DNA from: Gammaproteobacteria bacterium
Lineage (GTDB): Bacteria; Pseudomonadota; Gammaproteobacteria; SZUA-152
Length of the DNA: 36,960 nucleotides
Direction of reading: 5' to 3'
Assembly (NCBI GenBank): GCA_013152545.1
Contig: JAADGF010000058.1
Location: forward strand, 1-36,960
Shown: piece by piece, positions 24,603-33,578 of the stretch
Layout of the letters: each line of letters starts with the position of its first letter
Position numbering within the stretch: position 1 is the first letter of the stretch
The notes under the pieces: generated by a model
The model's database searches: none
What the model was told of the DNA's origin: nothing
Seen by the model: the letters and a program-made list of their open reading frames with translations, nothing else
Program-made: the position numbers and the translations under genes

Positions 24603-25243
24603 AGATTTCCCCATTTGAGCTTAGAGGCTGTTTGGTTAAAAGTGACCCCGGCTGTGAAGTGCCCAAAACGGTTCATTTTGGCCTGCGGAACACGTTAACC
24701 CGTTAGACTCTTATATATTGTCTTATGCCATAAATTAGTGAGAATAAATCCATTTATCGGTTGTAACTACCCAGCTTAACCTTGGTTTGACCGATGGCTG
24801 CGTTAAAAGCACTTATTCACATCGGGAAACTGCGTATTTTCCCCTTGTTTTCGAATAAATCAAAGATAATTTAAGCAGTTACTGAGCATTTAAAAAATCA
24901 AGCTGAGTCGTTATTCTTAGGTAATACTTTTAACGTTATTATTTATATCAAAGATTTTGCAAGAACCGTTCTTGTAATGATTCCTCTTTCGTTAACTTAA
25001 CACATCAGTTGATGCTAATGCGCAGAACTTAAAAGTGTTTTCAAAATATTTTAACTTACCTAAAACAGCTACACCGACGTTGTCAGCGTAGGGGTGATGC
25101 GTTGCGGTTGCCTCTCTATGTAGGGAGTAACTGCAAAGTCCTTTAAATTCTATACCTTAGCCGCTTTTGTTGCGATTCAATGGTGGATGATCTGACCAAG
25201 TTTTCAGTTAATAAGCTACCATTTAATCACAATGTTAGTTACT
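24603..25243. other. Non-coding gap upstream of tas
   Basis: About 640 nt with no gene that I can support. It contains the tas promoter region and a 15-nt palindrome at 24960-24974. No RNA gene or clear terminator is seen, although the long fatty-acid operon must end near 25240. Confidence 0.5.
24960..24974. promoter_or_regulatory. Perfect 15-nt palindrome, operator-like
   Basis: CAAGAACCGTTCTTG: 7-bp arms around one central base, with no T-run on either side, so more like a protein-binding site than a terminator. It lies about 360 nt upstream of tas and about 270 nt beyond the end of the fatty-acid operon. Confidence 0.35.
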
Positions 25244-25429
25244 TTATAAGATTGCGATACGGCATGGAAGTAAATTTTCCCGGCGGCTGTTTTTACTTGT
25301 TTTATCTGGGTTAGTGTCCTTGCTTAGGAAGCTTGCCCGAGAATCAGTGTTGTGGCGAGGGGTAGCGGTACTGGGTTCATTTTTTCGGTCATTTGAGGCG
25401 AAGATGTTGTGTTTTGGCCCAGCGGTCAT
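25244..25429 (-). CDS. Possible tail ORF of the fatty-acid operon
   Basis: A 61-codon frame whose ATG overlaps the TGA of the thioesterase gene as ATGA, a typical translational-coupling junction. The product is polar, basic and low in complexity (FLSKDTNPDKTSKNSRRENL) with no known domain. It may be a real small protein or a chance frame; the coupling is its only support. Confidence 0.25.
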   Translation of the reverse strand: MTAGPKHNIFASNDRKNEPSTATPRHNTDSRASFLSKDTNPDKTSKNSRRENLLPCRIAIL

Positions 25430-25827
25430 TGATTGACGGGCCGTGGTAAACCATTTTCGTCAACGGCCACGTAAGTTAATCTGGCTTCGGTTACTTTGAT
25501 GCATTCAGTTTTTTCAGGGCGACGTTCTGCGTAAATTTCGACTAGGACGGTTATTGAAGTATTACCCACTTTTTCAATTTTTGTATAGCAGCTTATCAAA
25601 TCCCCAACATACACCGGTTTTTTAAAATGAAATGAATTGACGGCAACAGTGACCGTTCGGCCTAATGACCTTCGACTTGCCGCAATGCTACCGGCAAGAT
25701 CTACTTGCGACATAATCCAACCGCCAAAGATATCACCAGCTGGATTGGTGTCAGTGGGGCGGGCAAGTAGCCGCATGGTGGGTTGTTCGTCAGGCAGGCT
25801 AACGTGATCGCTGGGATCGGTATTCAT
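25426..25827 (-). CDS. yciA: YciA-type acyl-CoA thioesterase
   Basis: A 133-residue hotdog-fold thioesterase that hydrolyses acyl-CoA to free acid and CoA. It begins with PTMRLLARPTDTNPAGDIFGGWIMSQVDLAGSIAA, in which GDIFGGW (31-37) and Asp43 form the active site and oxyanion region. TVTVAVNSFHFKKPVYVGDLISCYTKIEKVG supplies the CoA-binding strand and TSITVLVEIYAER the dimer strand. It is the last well-supported gene of the beta-oxidation operon, five nt after the ligase gene, where it can rescue CoA from surplus acyl thioesters. Confidence 0.93.
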   Translation of the reverse strand: MNTDPSDHVSLPDEQPTMRLLARPTDTNPAGDIFGGWIMSQVDLAGSIAASRRSLGRTVTVAVNSFHFKKPVYVGDLISCYTKIEKVGNTSITVLVEIYAERRPEKTECIKVTEARLTYVAVDENGLPRPVNQ

Positions 25828-25832
25828 CGTAT

Positions 25833-27650
25833 TTAATGACCCTCATACATTATGTTGATGTCGTTTTCATAGTGGCTCAGAATCTGGTTTCGCTTTAGTT
25901 TCAGCGTTGGCGTCATGAGTCCGTTCTCCACTGTCCAGGGTTCCAGGCTAACGGATATCTGCCTGATTTTAGCATAGCCCGGAAATGCACGAGTATGTTC
26001 GTTAATGCTTTGCAACACTGTTTTTTGAACAGCTAGGTCTTTCAACGTTGTTGGATCATCGGGATTGACATTGAGCTTGTTAGCGAGTGCTGGCCAGGCT
26101 TCGTGATTCAGGATGATCAGTGCAGCAAGAAAAGGTCGGCATTCGCCAATCACCATCACCTGATCAATGAGCGAGTCGATAGCAATGGCCATTTCCATGT
26201 CTGCCGGGGCGATTTTTTTACCATTGGATAGCACGATAATTTCTTTAATACGGCCGGTGATGTATATCCGGTTTTGCTCTATTTTGGCTTTGTCGCCAGT
26301 GTGGAGCCAGCCATCGTCGTCAATGATTTCTTTGGTGGCCGTTGGGTTGTTCCAATAACCCAGCATAATGGACGGGCCTCGTGTTAAGAGTTCATCATTT
26401 GGACCGATTTTAACCTCGACACCGTCGAGAGGGGTGCCAACACTGGCGGGGTCATTACTTTCCATTTTATTAGCACTGATAATGGGGCTGGTTTCCGTAA
26501 GGCCATACCCTTGTACCAAATTTAGACCTAAGCCGATAAATGTTTTTGCCACATCCAGGGAAAGCGGTGCACCACCACAAATTGCTACGCGCATACGGCC
26601 GCCGAGTTTTGCCATTACCTTATTGGCAACCAGAGTTCTTAGCATTGGCCATAATATATACGTGTTATTGGGGTGCTGGAACCGGCACCAGCCAAGCTCA
26701 ACTGCTTTATGGAATAAGCTCTGTGCGAAGCTGGATTTGAGGGTGAGTTGCGTGGAGATTTTACCATAAATGCGTTCATAAATGCGGGGTACTGAAATGA
26801 GTACGGTGGGTTTAATGGTCATTAAGTCTTCTGCCAGATCCGATACTGATCGGGCAAAAGCGATTGATGCGCCGCACATCATGGGAATGTAATAGCCCAC
26901 CGTGCGTTCCAGAGTGTGAGACAACGGCAGGAAGGATAAAAAAACATCTTCCCGGTAGACTGTGACATGCCGTGTGCCGCCAGTTGCATTGGCCAGGATA
27001 TTCCGATGGCTTAGTTTCACGCCTTTTGCTCGGCCGGTGGTGCCAGAGGTGTAGACGATTGTTGCCAGGTCATCAAGGTTGGCGCTATTGCTTTGTAGCG
27101 CGGGTTGTTGATTCTCGTAGGTTTGTATGGAATTTTCAATCCAGTCATTAAAAGTCATGAAATGCGAGTAGGGTTTTGTATGCTTGCATTTTGTGGTGCT
27201 GAGTAACCTAACCAAGCCACCGATTTGAGAGGAAATCTCTGTTAGCGCGTCGAGATCTTCTTGGCCTTCGAGCAATAACAGTTTAACGCCAGCATCTTGC
27301 AATACATATGAAATATTATCGACGCGGTCGTTAGTGTAAAGGGGGACCACAACCAAGCCCAGTCCGATGGCAGCTTGCTCGAATTGCACCCATTCCGGGC
27401 AGTTTTTCAACATAATTGCAACACGATCACCGGGTTTTAAGGCTTCACTGGAAAGAGCCGCCTGGATTTGCGCAACCCGGTTGACGGTTTGTTGCCAAGT
27501 GATTTCTTCCCAGGCGTTTGAGTCGATGTTAAAGTAACGGTAGGCTGGATTATTGGGCGTTCGCTTGGCGCGCTCACGCAGTAATCCGCTTAGCGAGCCA
27601 ACGGTTTCATATTGAATAACGTCTAATGTATTAGCACTCATTGCTGGCAT
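25833..27650 (-). CDS. Long-chain acyl-CoA synthetase (AMP-forming)
   Basis: A 605-residue ANL-superfamily ligase that activates fatty acids with ATP and CoA. The AMP-binding P-loop is TIVYTSGTTGRAKG (197-210). FLPLSHTLERTVGYY and VPRIYERIYGKI are typical of the long-chain group. YGLTETSPIIS, GWLHTGDKAKIEQNRIYITGRIKEIIVLSNGKKIAP (hinge and C-domain) follow. The sequence resembles FAA1/LACS-type enzymes (FadD15-like) more than E. coli FadD, so I leave the symbol empty. Its start overlaps the end of fadJ by 20 nt; a second ATG three codons in is equally possible. The position in the operon fits fatty-acid activation for beta-oxidation. Confidence 0.93.
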   Translation of the reverse strand: MPAMSANTLDVIQYETVGSLSGLLRERAKRTPNNPAYRYFNIDSNAWEEITWQQTVNRVAQIQAALSSEALKPGDRVAIMLKNCPEWVQFEQAAIGLGLVVVPLYTNDRVDNISYVLQDAGVKLLLLEGQEDLDALTEISSQIGGLVRLLSTTKCKHTKPYSHFMTFNDWIENSIQTYENQQPALQSNSANLDDLATIVYTSGTTGRAKGVKLSHRNILANATGGTRHVTVYREDVFLSFLPLSHTLERTVGYYIPMMCGASIAFARSVSDLAEDLMTIKPTVLISVPRIYERIYGKISTQLTLKSSFAQSLFHKAVELGWCRFQHPNNTYILWPMLRTLVANKVMAKLGGRMRVAICGGAPLSLDVAKTFIGLGLNLVQGYGLTETSPIISANKMESNDPASVGTPLDGVEVKIGPNDELLTRGPSIMLGYWNNPTATKEIIDDDGWLHTGDKAKIEQNRIYITGRIKEIIVLSNGKKIAPADMEMAIAIDSLIDQVMVIGECRPFLAALIILNHEAWPALANKLNVNPDDPTTLKDLAVQKTVLQSINEHTRAFPGYAKIRQISVSLEPWTVENGLMTPTLKLKRNQILSHYENDINIMYEGH

Positions 27651-29709
27651 AGTCCCTCACCACTGATAAGTGTGGTTCTTGATGCTGCTTCCAACCTGCA
27701 TCGGGTTTAAAACGGGCACCGTATTTTTCCTCAAGTGCTACCATGTTGGAATACAGAACATCCTGGCCTTTGGTCTCAAGGTAATGTATGGGCCCACCTC
27801 GAAATGGCGCAAATCCGGTACCGAAAATGATACCCGCATCCAATAAATCGGCTTCTGCTACTACCTCTTCGCGCAGACTGGCCACCGCTTCGTTAACAAA
27901 GCGGGATATTAGACGATTTTGAACATTGTCAGGACGAAAATCGGCTTTACCTGCTTTCGACCCTATGGGCTTGCCATTTTTATAACGATAAAACCCTTGG
28001 CCGGATTTTCGACCTAATTTTCCATCTTGTATCAACGTGTTGAGGCGTTGAGGCACTTCAATTTGATTCGTCCCAGACAAATTTTCTGCCACTGACAGGC
28101 AAATATCCAAACCCACAGTGTCAGCCAGAGCAAGAGGGCCCATGGGCATGCCAAAATCGATAGCGGCTGCATCAATGACCGATGGAGCGATGCCTTCTGA
28201 CTCTAGTAGCACGGCCTCTAAAATATACGGCATTAGTGCGCGATTAACCAGAAAACCCGGTAAGCTTTTAACGGCTAACGGCAGGCGGTTAATATGGCGC
28301 GTAAAAGCCGCTGCCTTGGCGGCAATATCCTTGCGTGTTTCCGATGAACTGACGATTTCAACCAGTTGCATCATCGCCACAGGATTAAAAAAGTGGATAC
28401 CCACTAAGCGACTCGGGTCGGATAAGCCTTCGCCTAACTCTTGTAATGGGATACTGGATGTATTGGTTGCCAGTAGTGCGTCGGGTTTTATTTTGGGCTC
28501 AATCTCTTGATATAACGCATGTTTGGCCGCTTTGTTTTCGAAAATTGCTTCGATAATAACATCGGCGTGGGCTAATCCTATCCCCTCCATGTCAGGCATT
28601 AGCCGATCTAGCGCGGCTTGCACGAGGAAAGGTGCTTTCAATTTTTTCTTGAATAATTTATTAGCGTTTTTTATTACGTGGGCAATATTGGATTCGTGGT
28701 GGTCCTGGATTGTTACCTGTAGCCCTTGCAATGCACACCAGGCGGCAATGTCACCGCCCATAACGCCAGCACCGATGACATGTACGTGTTTAGGTGATAT
28801 GAGTGATTTATCACCCAGGGCCTTTAACTTGTTTTGTAAAAAGAAGACACGTATCAGGTTTTGCGCTGTGTCACCCGCCACCAATTTGGATAGCGAGGTT
28901 TCTTCCGCTTGCAGCATTCGGTTACGGTTATTACCATGTTTTTCCCAAATATCAATTAAGGCGTAAGGCGCTGGGTAGTGCTTTTTAGCTGCTTTTTTAG
29001 CGACATTTTTACGCAGGTACCAAGCGAGGATCGGGCGAATCAGGGAGTGGTTACTATATGCTTTCCAGCCCTTAAGGGATTTTTTTGCCGGCCTGCCTTT
29101 AATGGTATCGACAGCTGCTTTATGAAAATGCCGTAGAGGCACCGTATAATCGATCAGGCCTATTTTTTGTGCTGCGCGGGCGCTAATGGAGCGCCCGGTG
29201 AGCATTAAGTCCATCGCGGCTGGGGCGCCAATTAATGGTGGCAAACGCATCGCGCCTCCAAAGCCGGGATGAATCCCCAGTTTGATTTCCGGTAAACCCA
29301 GTTTAGTGCCGGGGTCGTCTACCGCAATGCGATAACGGCACGCCAATGCCAGTTCAAGTCCGCCTCCCAAGCAAAAGCCATGAATCAAACAAACGGTTGG
29401 AAAGCGCAGGTTTTCGATGCGATTGAAGATACCCTGACCATAACGAATAAAGACTGCGGCCTGATCACTGTTTTTCGCGTCGGCTAACACATTAATGTCC
29501 GCACCTGCAATAAAACCATTTTTTTTGTCTGATAGGATGACCAGTCCGCGGGTGACATTTTCGGTGAGGTCACTAAGAATTTTGTCTAATTCTTCCAGCA
29601 TCGCTTTTGACAGCGAGTTGGTACTTTCACCTTCTTTGTCCGCGTGTAGCCAAGCGATTGAGTCTTTATCGATCTCAATACGCCAATGTTTATACTGTGA
29701 CATAGCCAT
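27631..29709 (-). CDS. fadJ: Fatty oxidation complex alpha subunit, FadJ/FadB type
   Basis: A bifunctional 692-residue enzyme: N-terminal enoyl-CoA hydratase (1-200) and C-terminal L-3-hydroxyacyl-CoA dehydrogenase (305-690). In the hydratase half, GFIAGADI forms the oxyanion hole, and Glu119 (FCLGGGLELAL) and Glu141 (GLPEIKLGIHPGFGG) are the catalytic pair. The dehydrogenase half has the NAD-binding HVIGAGVMGGDIA (GxGxxG 313-318), ATNTSSIPLQELGE, GIHFFNPVAMMQLVEIV with the catalytic His, and PGFLVNRALMPYILEA. The start ATG follows the fadI stop without a gap (TAAATG); an ATG at codon 3 is possible. With FadI it should form the alpha2beta2 complex. The assignment to FadJ rather than FadB is by size and partner. 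Confidence 0.92.
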   Translation of the reverse strand: MAMSQYKHWRIEIDKDSIAWLHADKEGESTNSLSKAMLEELDKILSDLTENVTRGLVILSDKKNGFIAGADINVLADAKNSDQAAVFIRYGQGIFNRIENLRFPTVCLIHGFCLGGGLELALACRYRIAVDDPGTKLGLPEIKLGIHPGFGGAMRLPPLIGAPAAMDLMLTGRSISARAAQKIGLIDYTVPLRHFHKAAVDTIKGRPAKKSLKGWKAYSNHSLIRPILAWYLRKNVAKKAAKKHYPAPYALIDIWEKHGNNRNRMLQAEETSLSKLVAGDTAQNLIRVFFLQNKLKALGDKSLISPKHVHVIGAGVMGGDIAAWCALQGLQVTIQDHHESNIAHVIKNANKLFKKKLKAPFLVQAALDRLMPDMEGIGLAHADVIIEAIFENKAAKHALYQEIEPKIKPDALLATNTSSIPLQELGEGLSDPSRLVGIHFFNPVAMMQLVEIVSSSETRKDIAAKAAAFTRHINRLPLAVKSLPGFLVNRALMPYILEAVLLESEGIAPSVIDAAAIDFGMPMGPLALADTVGLDICLSVAENLSGTNQIEVPQRLNTLIQDGKLGRKSGQGFYRYKNGKPIGSKAGKADFRPDNVQNRLISRFVNEAVASLREEVVAEADLLDAGIIFGTGFAPFRGGPIHYLETKGQDVLYSNMVALEEKYGARFKPDAGWKQHQEPHLSVVRDYASNEC

Positions 29710-31035
29710 TTACTCCGCTGAGTCTTGCGCTGCATTCGTGCCGCGTTCTACCAACATTGCACCACCTTGACCACCGCCTATACACAGACTGGCGATACCG
29801 CGGTGAGCGTTATTGCGTTCCAGTACGTGGAGTAGGTGCAGTACAATACGTGCTCCACTGGCGCCTACAGGATGTCCAATACTAACACCTCCACCATCCA
29901 CATTCAGCTTTTCCTGGTTTAATTCGCCGATAGCCGTCCGGCTGTGTAATTCTTCAAGACAATATTCAGGGTTTTTCCAAGCTTCGATATTTGCCAATAC
30001 CTGTCCTGCAAATGCTTCGTTGATTTCCCAATAATCTATATCGTCCAGTGCGAGTTTATGCCGTTTAAGGATGGGGGTCATAGCATGTACCGGGCCTAAT
30101 CCCATTTGTGAAGGAGCAAGCCCTGCCCACTCACTGTCGATAATGCGTCCCAATACGGGTAACTTGAATTTTTCCACCATGGCTTCACTGGCTAAAACCA
30201 ACCAAGCTGCACCGTCCGTAATTTGTGCACTATTAGCCGCAGTGACATTACCAAAGTGTCGGTCAAACACCGGTTTGAGTTTGGCGAGTTTTGAAATTTC
30301 GCTGTCACGGCGCAGGCCGTCATCCTGTTGATAAAAATTTCCCTCAGTATCGTACACGGTTTCAATTTCGTTTAGCCAGCCCTGGTCAATGGCATTGGCA
30401 AGCCGTTGATGGCTGCGCACTGCATAATTATCCATTGCATCCCGATCGATACCAAACTGGCAGGCGATGATTTCCGCCGTTTGTCCCATTGACAATCCCA
30501 CCACTGGATCGGTTAAGCCTCTTAATAAACCGATAATGGGTTTTAAGTATGCAGGTCGTAATTGCCCTAAGGCTTTTGCTTTCGCACCAAAAGAGCGAGC
30601 CGTTGCCCATTGTCCTAGCCATTTCACCATGGAGGTGGCGAGCAGTACCGGTGCATGGCTCATGGCTTCCACGCCACCAGCAAGCACTAAGTTTGAACGC
30701 CCTAAGGCTATGTTTTGAGCAGCGCTATCTAAGGCTTGTAATCCAGAGGCGCAGTTACGTTGTACTGTCCATGCGGGCACGTGTTGGTCACAGCCTAACC
30801 GCAGCGCTACAACGCGGGCAATATTTGCTTCATCCGGTCCCGGCATTACGCAACCTAAAACCACCTCATCAATATCACTGGCTTCAAAGGGCATCCGGGC
30901 CAGGAGTGGGCGGGCAGTGGCGACAGCTAGGTTTGCGGCCGTTAGCGGACCTGGTTTACCTTTGGCTTTTAAAAAAGGTGATCGACTACCGTCGACCACA
31001 TAGACTTCGTTTAATACTTTGCGTTTTTGTGGCAT
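29710..31035 (-). CDS. fadI: Acetyl-CoA C-acyltransferase, FadI type (beta subunit)
   Basis: A 441-residue thiolase that cleaves 3-ketoacyl-CoA with CoA. The acyl-enzyme cysteine is Cys95 (QRNCASGLQALDSAAQNIALGR). EAMSHAP follows, then EINEAFAGQVLANIEAW, the histidine of GHPVGASGARIVLHLLHVL, and the second cysteine in CIGGGQGGAML. The length is that of FadI (436 in E. coli) rather than FadA (387). It starts directly behind fadE (TAAATG) with GGGAG in the fadE coding end as ribosome site, and ends directly before fadJ, so translation is likely coupled across the three genes. Confidence 0.94.
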   Translation of the reverse strand: MPQKRKVLNEVYVVDGSRSPFLKAKGKPGPLTAANLAVATARPLLARMPFEASDIDEVVLGCVMPGPDEANIARVVALRLGCDQHVPAWTVQRNCASGLQALDSAAQNIALGRSNLVLAGGVEAMSHAPVLLATSMVKWLGQWATARSFGAKAKALGQLRPAYLKPIIGLLRGLTDPVVGLSMGQTAEIIACQFGIDRDAMDNYAVRSHQRLANAIDQGWLNEIETVYDTEGNFYQQDDGLRRDSEISKLAKLKPVFDRHFGNVTAANSAQITDGAAWLVLASEAMVEKFKLPVLGRIIDSEWAGLAPSQMGLGPVHAMTPILKRHKLALDDIDYWEINEAFAGQVLANIEAWKNPEYCLEELHSRTAIGELNQEKLNVDGGGVSIGHPVGASGARIVLHLLHVLERNNAHRGIASLCIGGGQGGAMLVERGTNAAQDSAE

Positions 31036-33537
31036 TTACCCCGTCTCCCTCGTTTCCCTTGTAAAATATGGTGCGGTTGTTTTCTGACCAAACTCGAAAG
31101 GATCAAATTCGTCCACGCGCAGCGCTTCTTGCTGTGCTCGATCTGCGTTGCTTAATAAATCAACATCATTTTGATCGATGAAGTCTGCGGCGAATGCGGC
31201 TTTTATCTGTTGGTCCCGATGGTACGATTTAATTTTTCCTGATTGCAATGCCGCCCGTAATTTTTTTTCGGCGGGCGTGGCTTCGATCATGCATTTTAGC
31301 GCATGTTCCAGACGGGCCAAAGGCTCTTTTTCCCGACTTGATTCATCGTTGGGTAAAAATATGCCTTGTGTCAAGCGATCTCGGGTTGCTGAGGGATTGA
31401 GCAGGATACTGGCAACAGCATGACCTAACGTATCACTGGGTTCTGAAAATGATTTGCCGAGAGGGAAAACGATTCGTCGTACTAACCAGGCGATAGGTCG
31501 GATGGGAAAGTTAATCAGGAAACGGTCCAGATTTAGTTGCATTTCGTGCAAAGAATGATCACACCACCAGCGTAACAATGGCAGGTCGTCGTGTTGTTGC
31601 GCCTGATCGTCTCGTTGATCATAATAACGTTTCAATACCGCCGACGTTAAATAAAGGTGACTGAGTACGTCAGCCAGTCGTCCCGTGAGTTTTTCCTTGC
31701 GCTTTAAATCACCCCCCAGGACCAAAATAGCGATATCGCTGACAAAAGCAAAGGCTGACGAAAAGCGGGTTAAGTGGCGGTAATAAACGGCGCTGGGTCC
31801 CTGTTCTGGTGCTTTGACAAAACGGGCGCCCGTAAGGCCTAAAAACAAGGAGCGCAAAGCGTTGCTGATGGTAAAGCCTACATGAGCGAAAAAGGCCTGA
31901 TCAAAATCGCGTGAGGCTTTATCAAAATCAGATTCTTTGGCGGCTTCCAGTTCCTTTAAAACATAGGGATGGCATCGGATTGCACCCTGGCCGAAGATAA
32001 TTAAGCTACGGGTGAGAATATTGGCGCCTTCTACGGTAATGCTAATGGGGATGGATTGATAAACACGCCCTAAAAAATTGCGTGGTCCCAGGCAAATACC
32101 GCTGCCACCATGAATATCCATGGCATCCGTGACGACTCTGCGCATGGCTTCAGTGAGGTTGTATTTGACGATAGCCGATACCACCGAAGGGCTTTCACCT
32201 TGATCAATTGCGGTTGCCGTCAATGAGCGGGCGGCATCCATCATGTACGATGTACCGCCGATGCGGGCCAATACCTCTTCCACGCCTTCGAAGCGGCCGA
32301 TAGAGGTTTTGAATTGTTTGCGTACATGAGCATAGGCACCTGTGGCGCGGCTGATTAATTTGCCAGCGCCGGTACTGAGTGCTGGTAACGAGATTGATCG
32401 ACCGGCTGCTAGGCACTCCATTAACATGCGCCATCCGTGCCCGGCCTGTTGCTGTCCACCGATGATCCAGTCGATTGGGATAAAAACATCTTTGCCACTG
32501 TTTGGGCCGTTTTGAAAGGCACTGTTTAAGGGGAAATGGCGTTTTCCGATTTCAACACCAGGCGTGTCAGTGGGTATCAGTGCGCAGGTAATACCCAAAT
32601 CTTCTTTATCGCCCAATAAATGCTCTGGGTCATAGAGCTTAAAGGCTAGCCCCAACACAGTGGCTACCGGGCCCAGTGTGATATATCGTTTTTCCCAATT
32701 CAAGCGTATCCCCAACACATCTTTTTCGCCGTTAAATTCGTCTTTGCAGATTATGCCAGTATCCGTCATGGCGGCGGCATCACTGCCGGCTTCCGGTGAG
32801 GTAAGTGCAAAACAAGGCAATTCGTCACCTTTTGCTAATCGGTGCAAATAGCGTTCTTTTTGTGCTTCAGTGCCGTAGCGCAACAACAATTCTGCGGGGC
32901 CCAGTGAGTTAGGCACCATAATTGTCACCGCTGCGGTAATAGAGCGCCCTGCCACTTTTGTCACCACGGCTGAGTGCGCTTGAGCAGAAAACGCCAGTCC
33001 ACCATAACGTTTTGGGATAATCATGCCCAAAAAGCCTTTTTCTTTGATAAATTGCCAAACCTCCGGGGCTAAATCAAAATCATGCTGGGTGGTGCGCCAA
33101 TCATCAATGAGGTGGCACAAGTCTTCCACAGGACCCTCGATAAAGGCTTTTTCTTCTGGGCTAAGAATGGGGGCAGGGGTGTTCAATAGCATCTGCCATT
33201 GCGGTTTGCCGCTAAATAGTTCGCCATCCCACCAGACGTTGCCAGCATTGAGGGCTTCACGCTCCGTTTGTGACATGCTGGGCATGATTTTACGAAACCA
33301 AGCGAGCAGACGGTTACTGATCAGGGTACGGCGTAGTGGTTTAATGTTGAGGGGTACAGCGATGATGAGGAAAACGATCCAGGTAATGCTTTGCGTGACG
33401 GCTGAAAAATGTACAATTTGAGGCCAGATAATCAGCGTTGCTGCCACGACTGTGCTGCCAACGAGTAGCGGTATTCGAAAATAAAATAACGTCCATAATA
33501 GGGCCGTTAGCATTAGTAGGTAGATTAATAAGCTCAT
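31036..33537 (-). CDS. fadE: Acyl-CoA dehydrogenase FadE
   Basis: A flavoprotein performing the first step of beta-oxidation. At 833 residues it is close to the E. coli FadE length (814). Two or three N-terminal membrane helices (LLIYLLMLTALLWTLFYF; SITWIVFLIIAVPLNI) precede the acyl-CoA dehydrogenase core: FIKEKGFLGMIIPKRYGGL, then CFALTSPEAGSDAAAM, KRYITLGPVATVLGLAF, GAYAHVRKQFKTSIGRFEGVEE, and DAMDIHGGSGICLGPRNFLG. The C-terminal DUF1974 domain is the mark of the FadE family (from about residue 560, with FPLGKSFSEPSDTLGHAVASILL). It lies 41 nt downstream of the YiiX-like gene and opens the compact fad cluster. Confidence 0.95.
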   Translation of the reverse strand: MSLLIYLLMLTALLWTLFYFRIPLLVGSTVVAATLIIWPQIVHFSAVTQSITWIVFLIIAVPLNIKPLRRTLISNRLLAWFRKIMPSMSQTEREALNAGNVWWDGELFSGKPQWQMLLNTPAPILSPEEKAFIEGPVEDLCHLIDDWRTTQHDFDLAPEVWQFIKEKGFLGMIIPKRYGGLAFSAQAHSAVVTKVAGRSITAAVTIMVPNSLGPAELLLRYGTEAQKERYLHRLAKGDELPCFALTSPEAGSDAAAMTDTGIICKDEFNGEKDVLGIRLNWEKRYITLGPVATVLGLAFKLYDPEHLLGDKEDLGITCALIPTDTPGVEIGKRHFPLNSAFQNGPNSGKDVFIPIDWIIGGQQQAGHGWRMLMECLAAGRSISLPALSTGAGKLISRATGAYAHVRKQFKTSIGRFEGVEEVLARIGGTSYMMDAARSLTATAIDQGESPSVVSAIVKYNLTEAMRRVVTDAMDIHGGSGICLGPRNFLGRVYQSIPISITVEGANILTRSLIIFGQGAIRCHPYVLKELEAAKESDFDKASRDFDQAFFAHVGFTISNALRSLFLGLTGARFVKAPEQGPSAVYYRHLTRFSSAFAFVSDIAILVLGGDLKRKEKLTGRLADVLSHLYLTSAVLKRYYDQRDDQAQQHDDLPLLRWWCDHSLHEMQLNLDRFLINFPIRPIAWLVRRIVFPLGKSFSEPSDTLGHAVASILLNPSATRDRLTQGIFLPNDESSREKEPLARLEHALKCMIEATPAEKKLRAALQSGKIKSYHRDQQIKAAFAADFIDQNDVDLLSNADRAQQEALRVDEFDPFEFGQKTTAPYFTRETRETG

Positions 33538-33578
33538 AGCAGCCTTCTTTAACTTTAAATTAGTTAGAAATAAATGAG

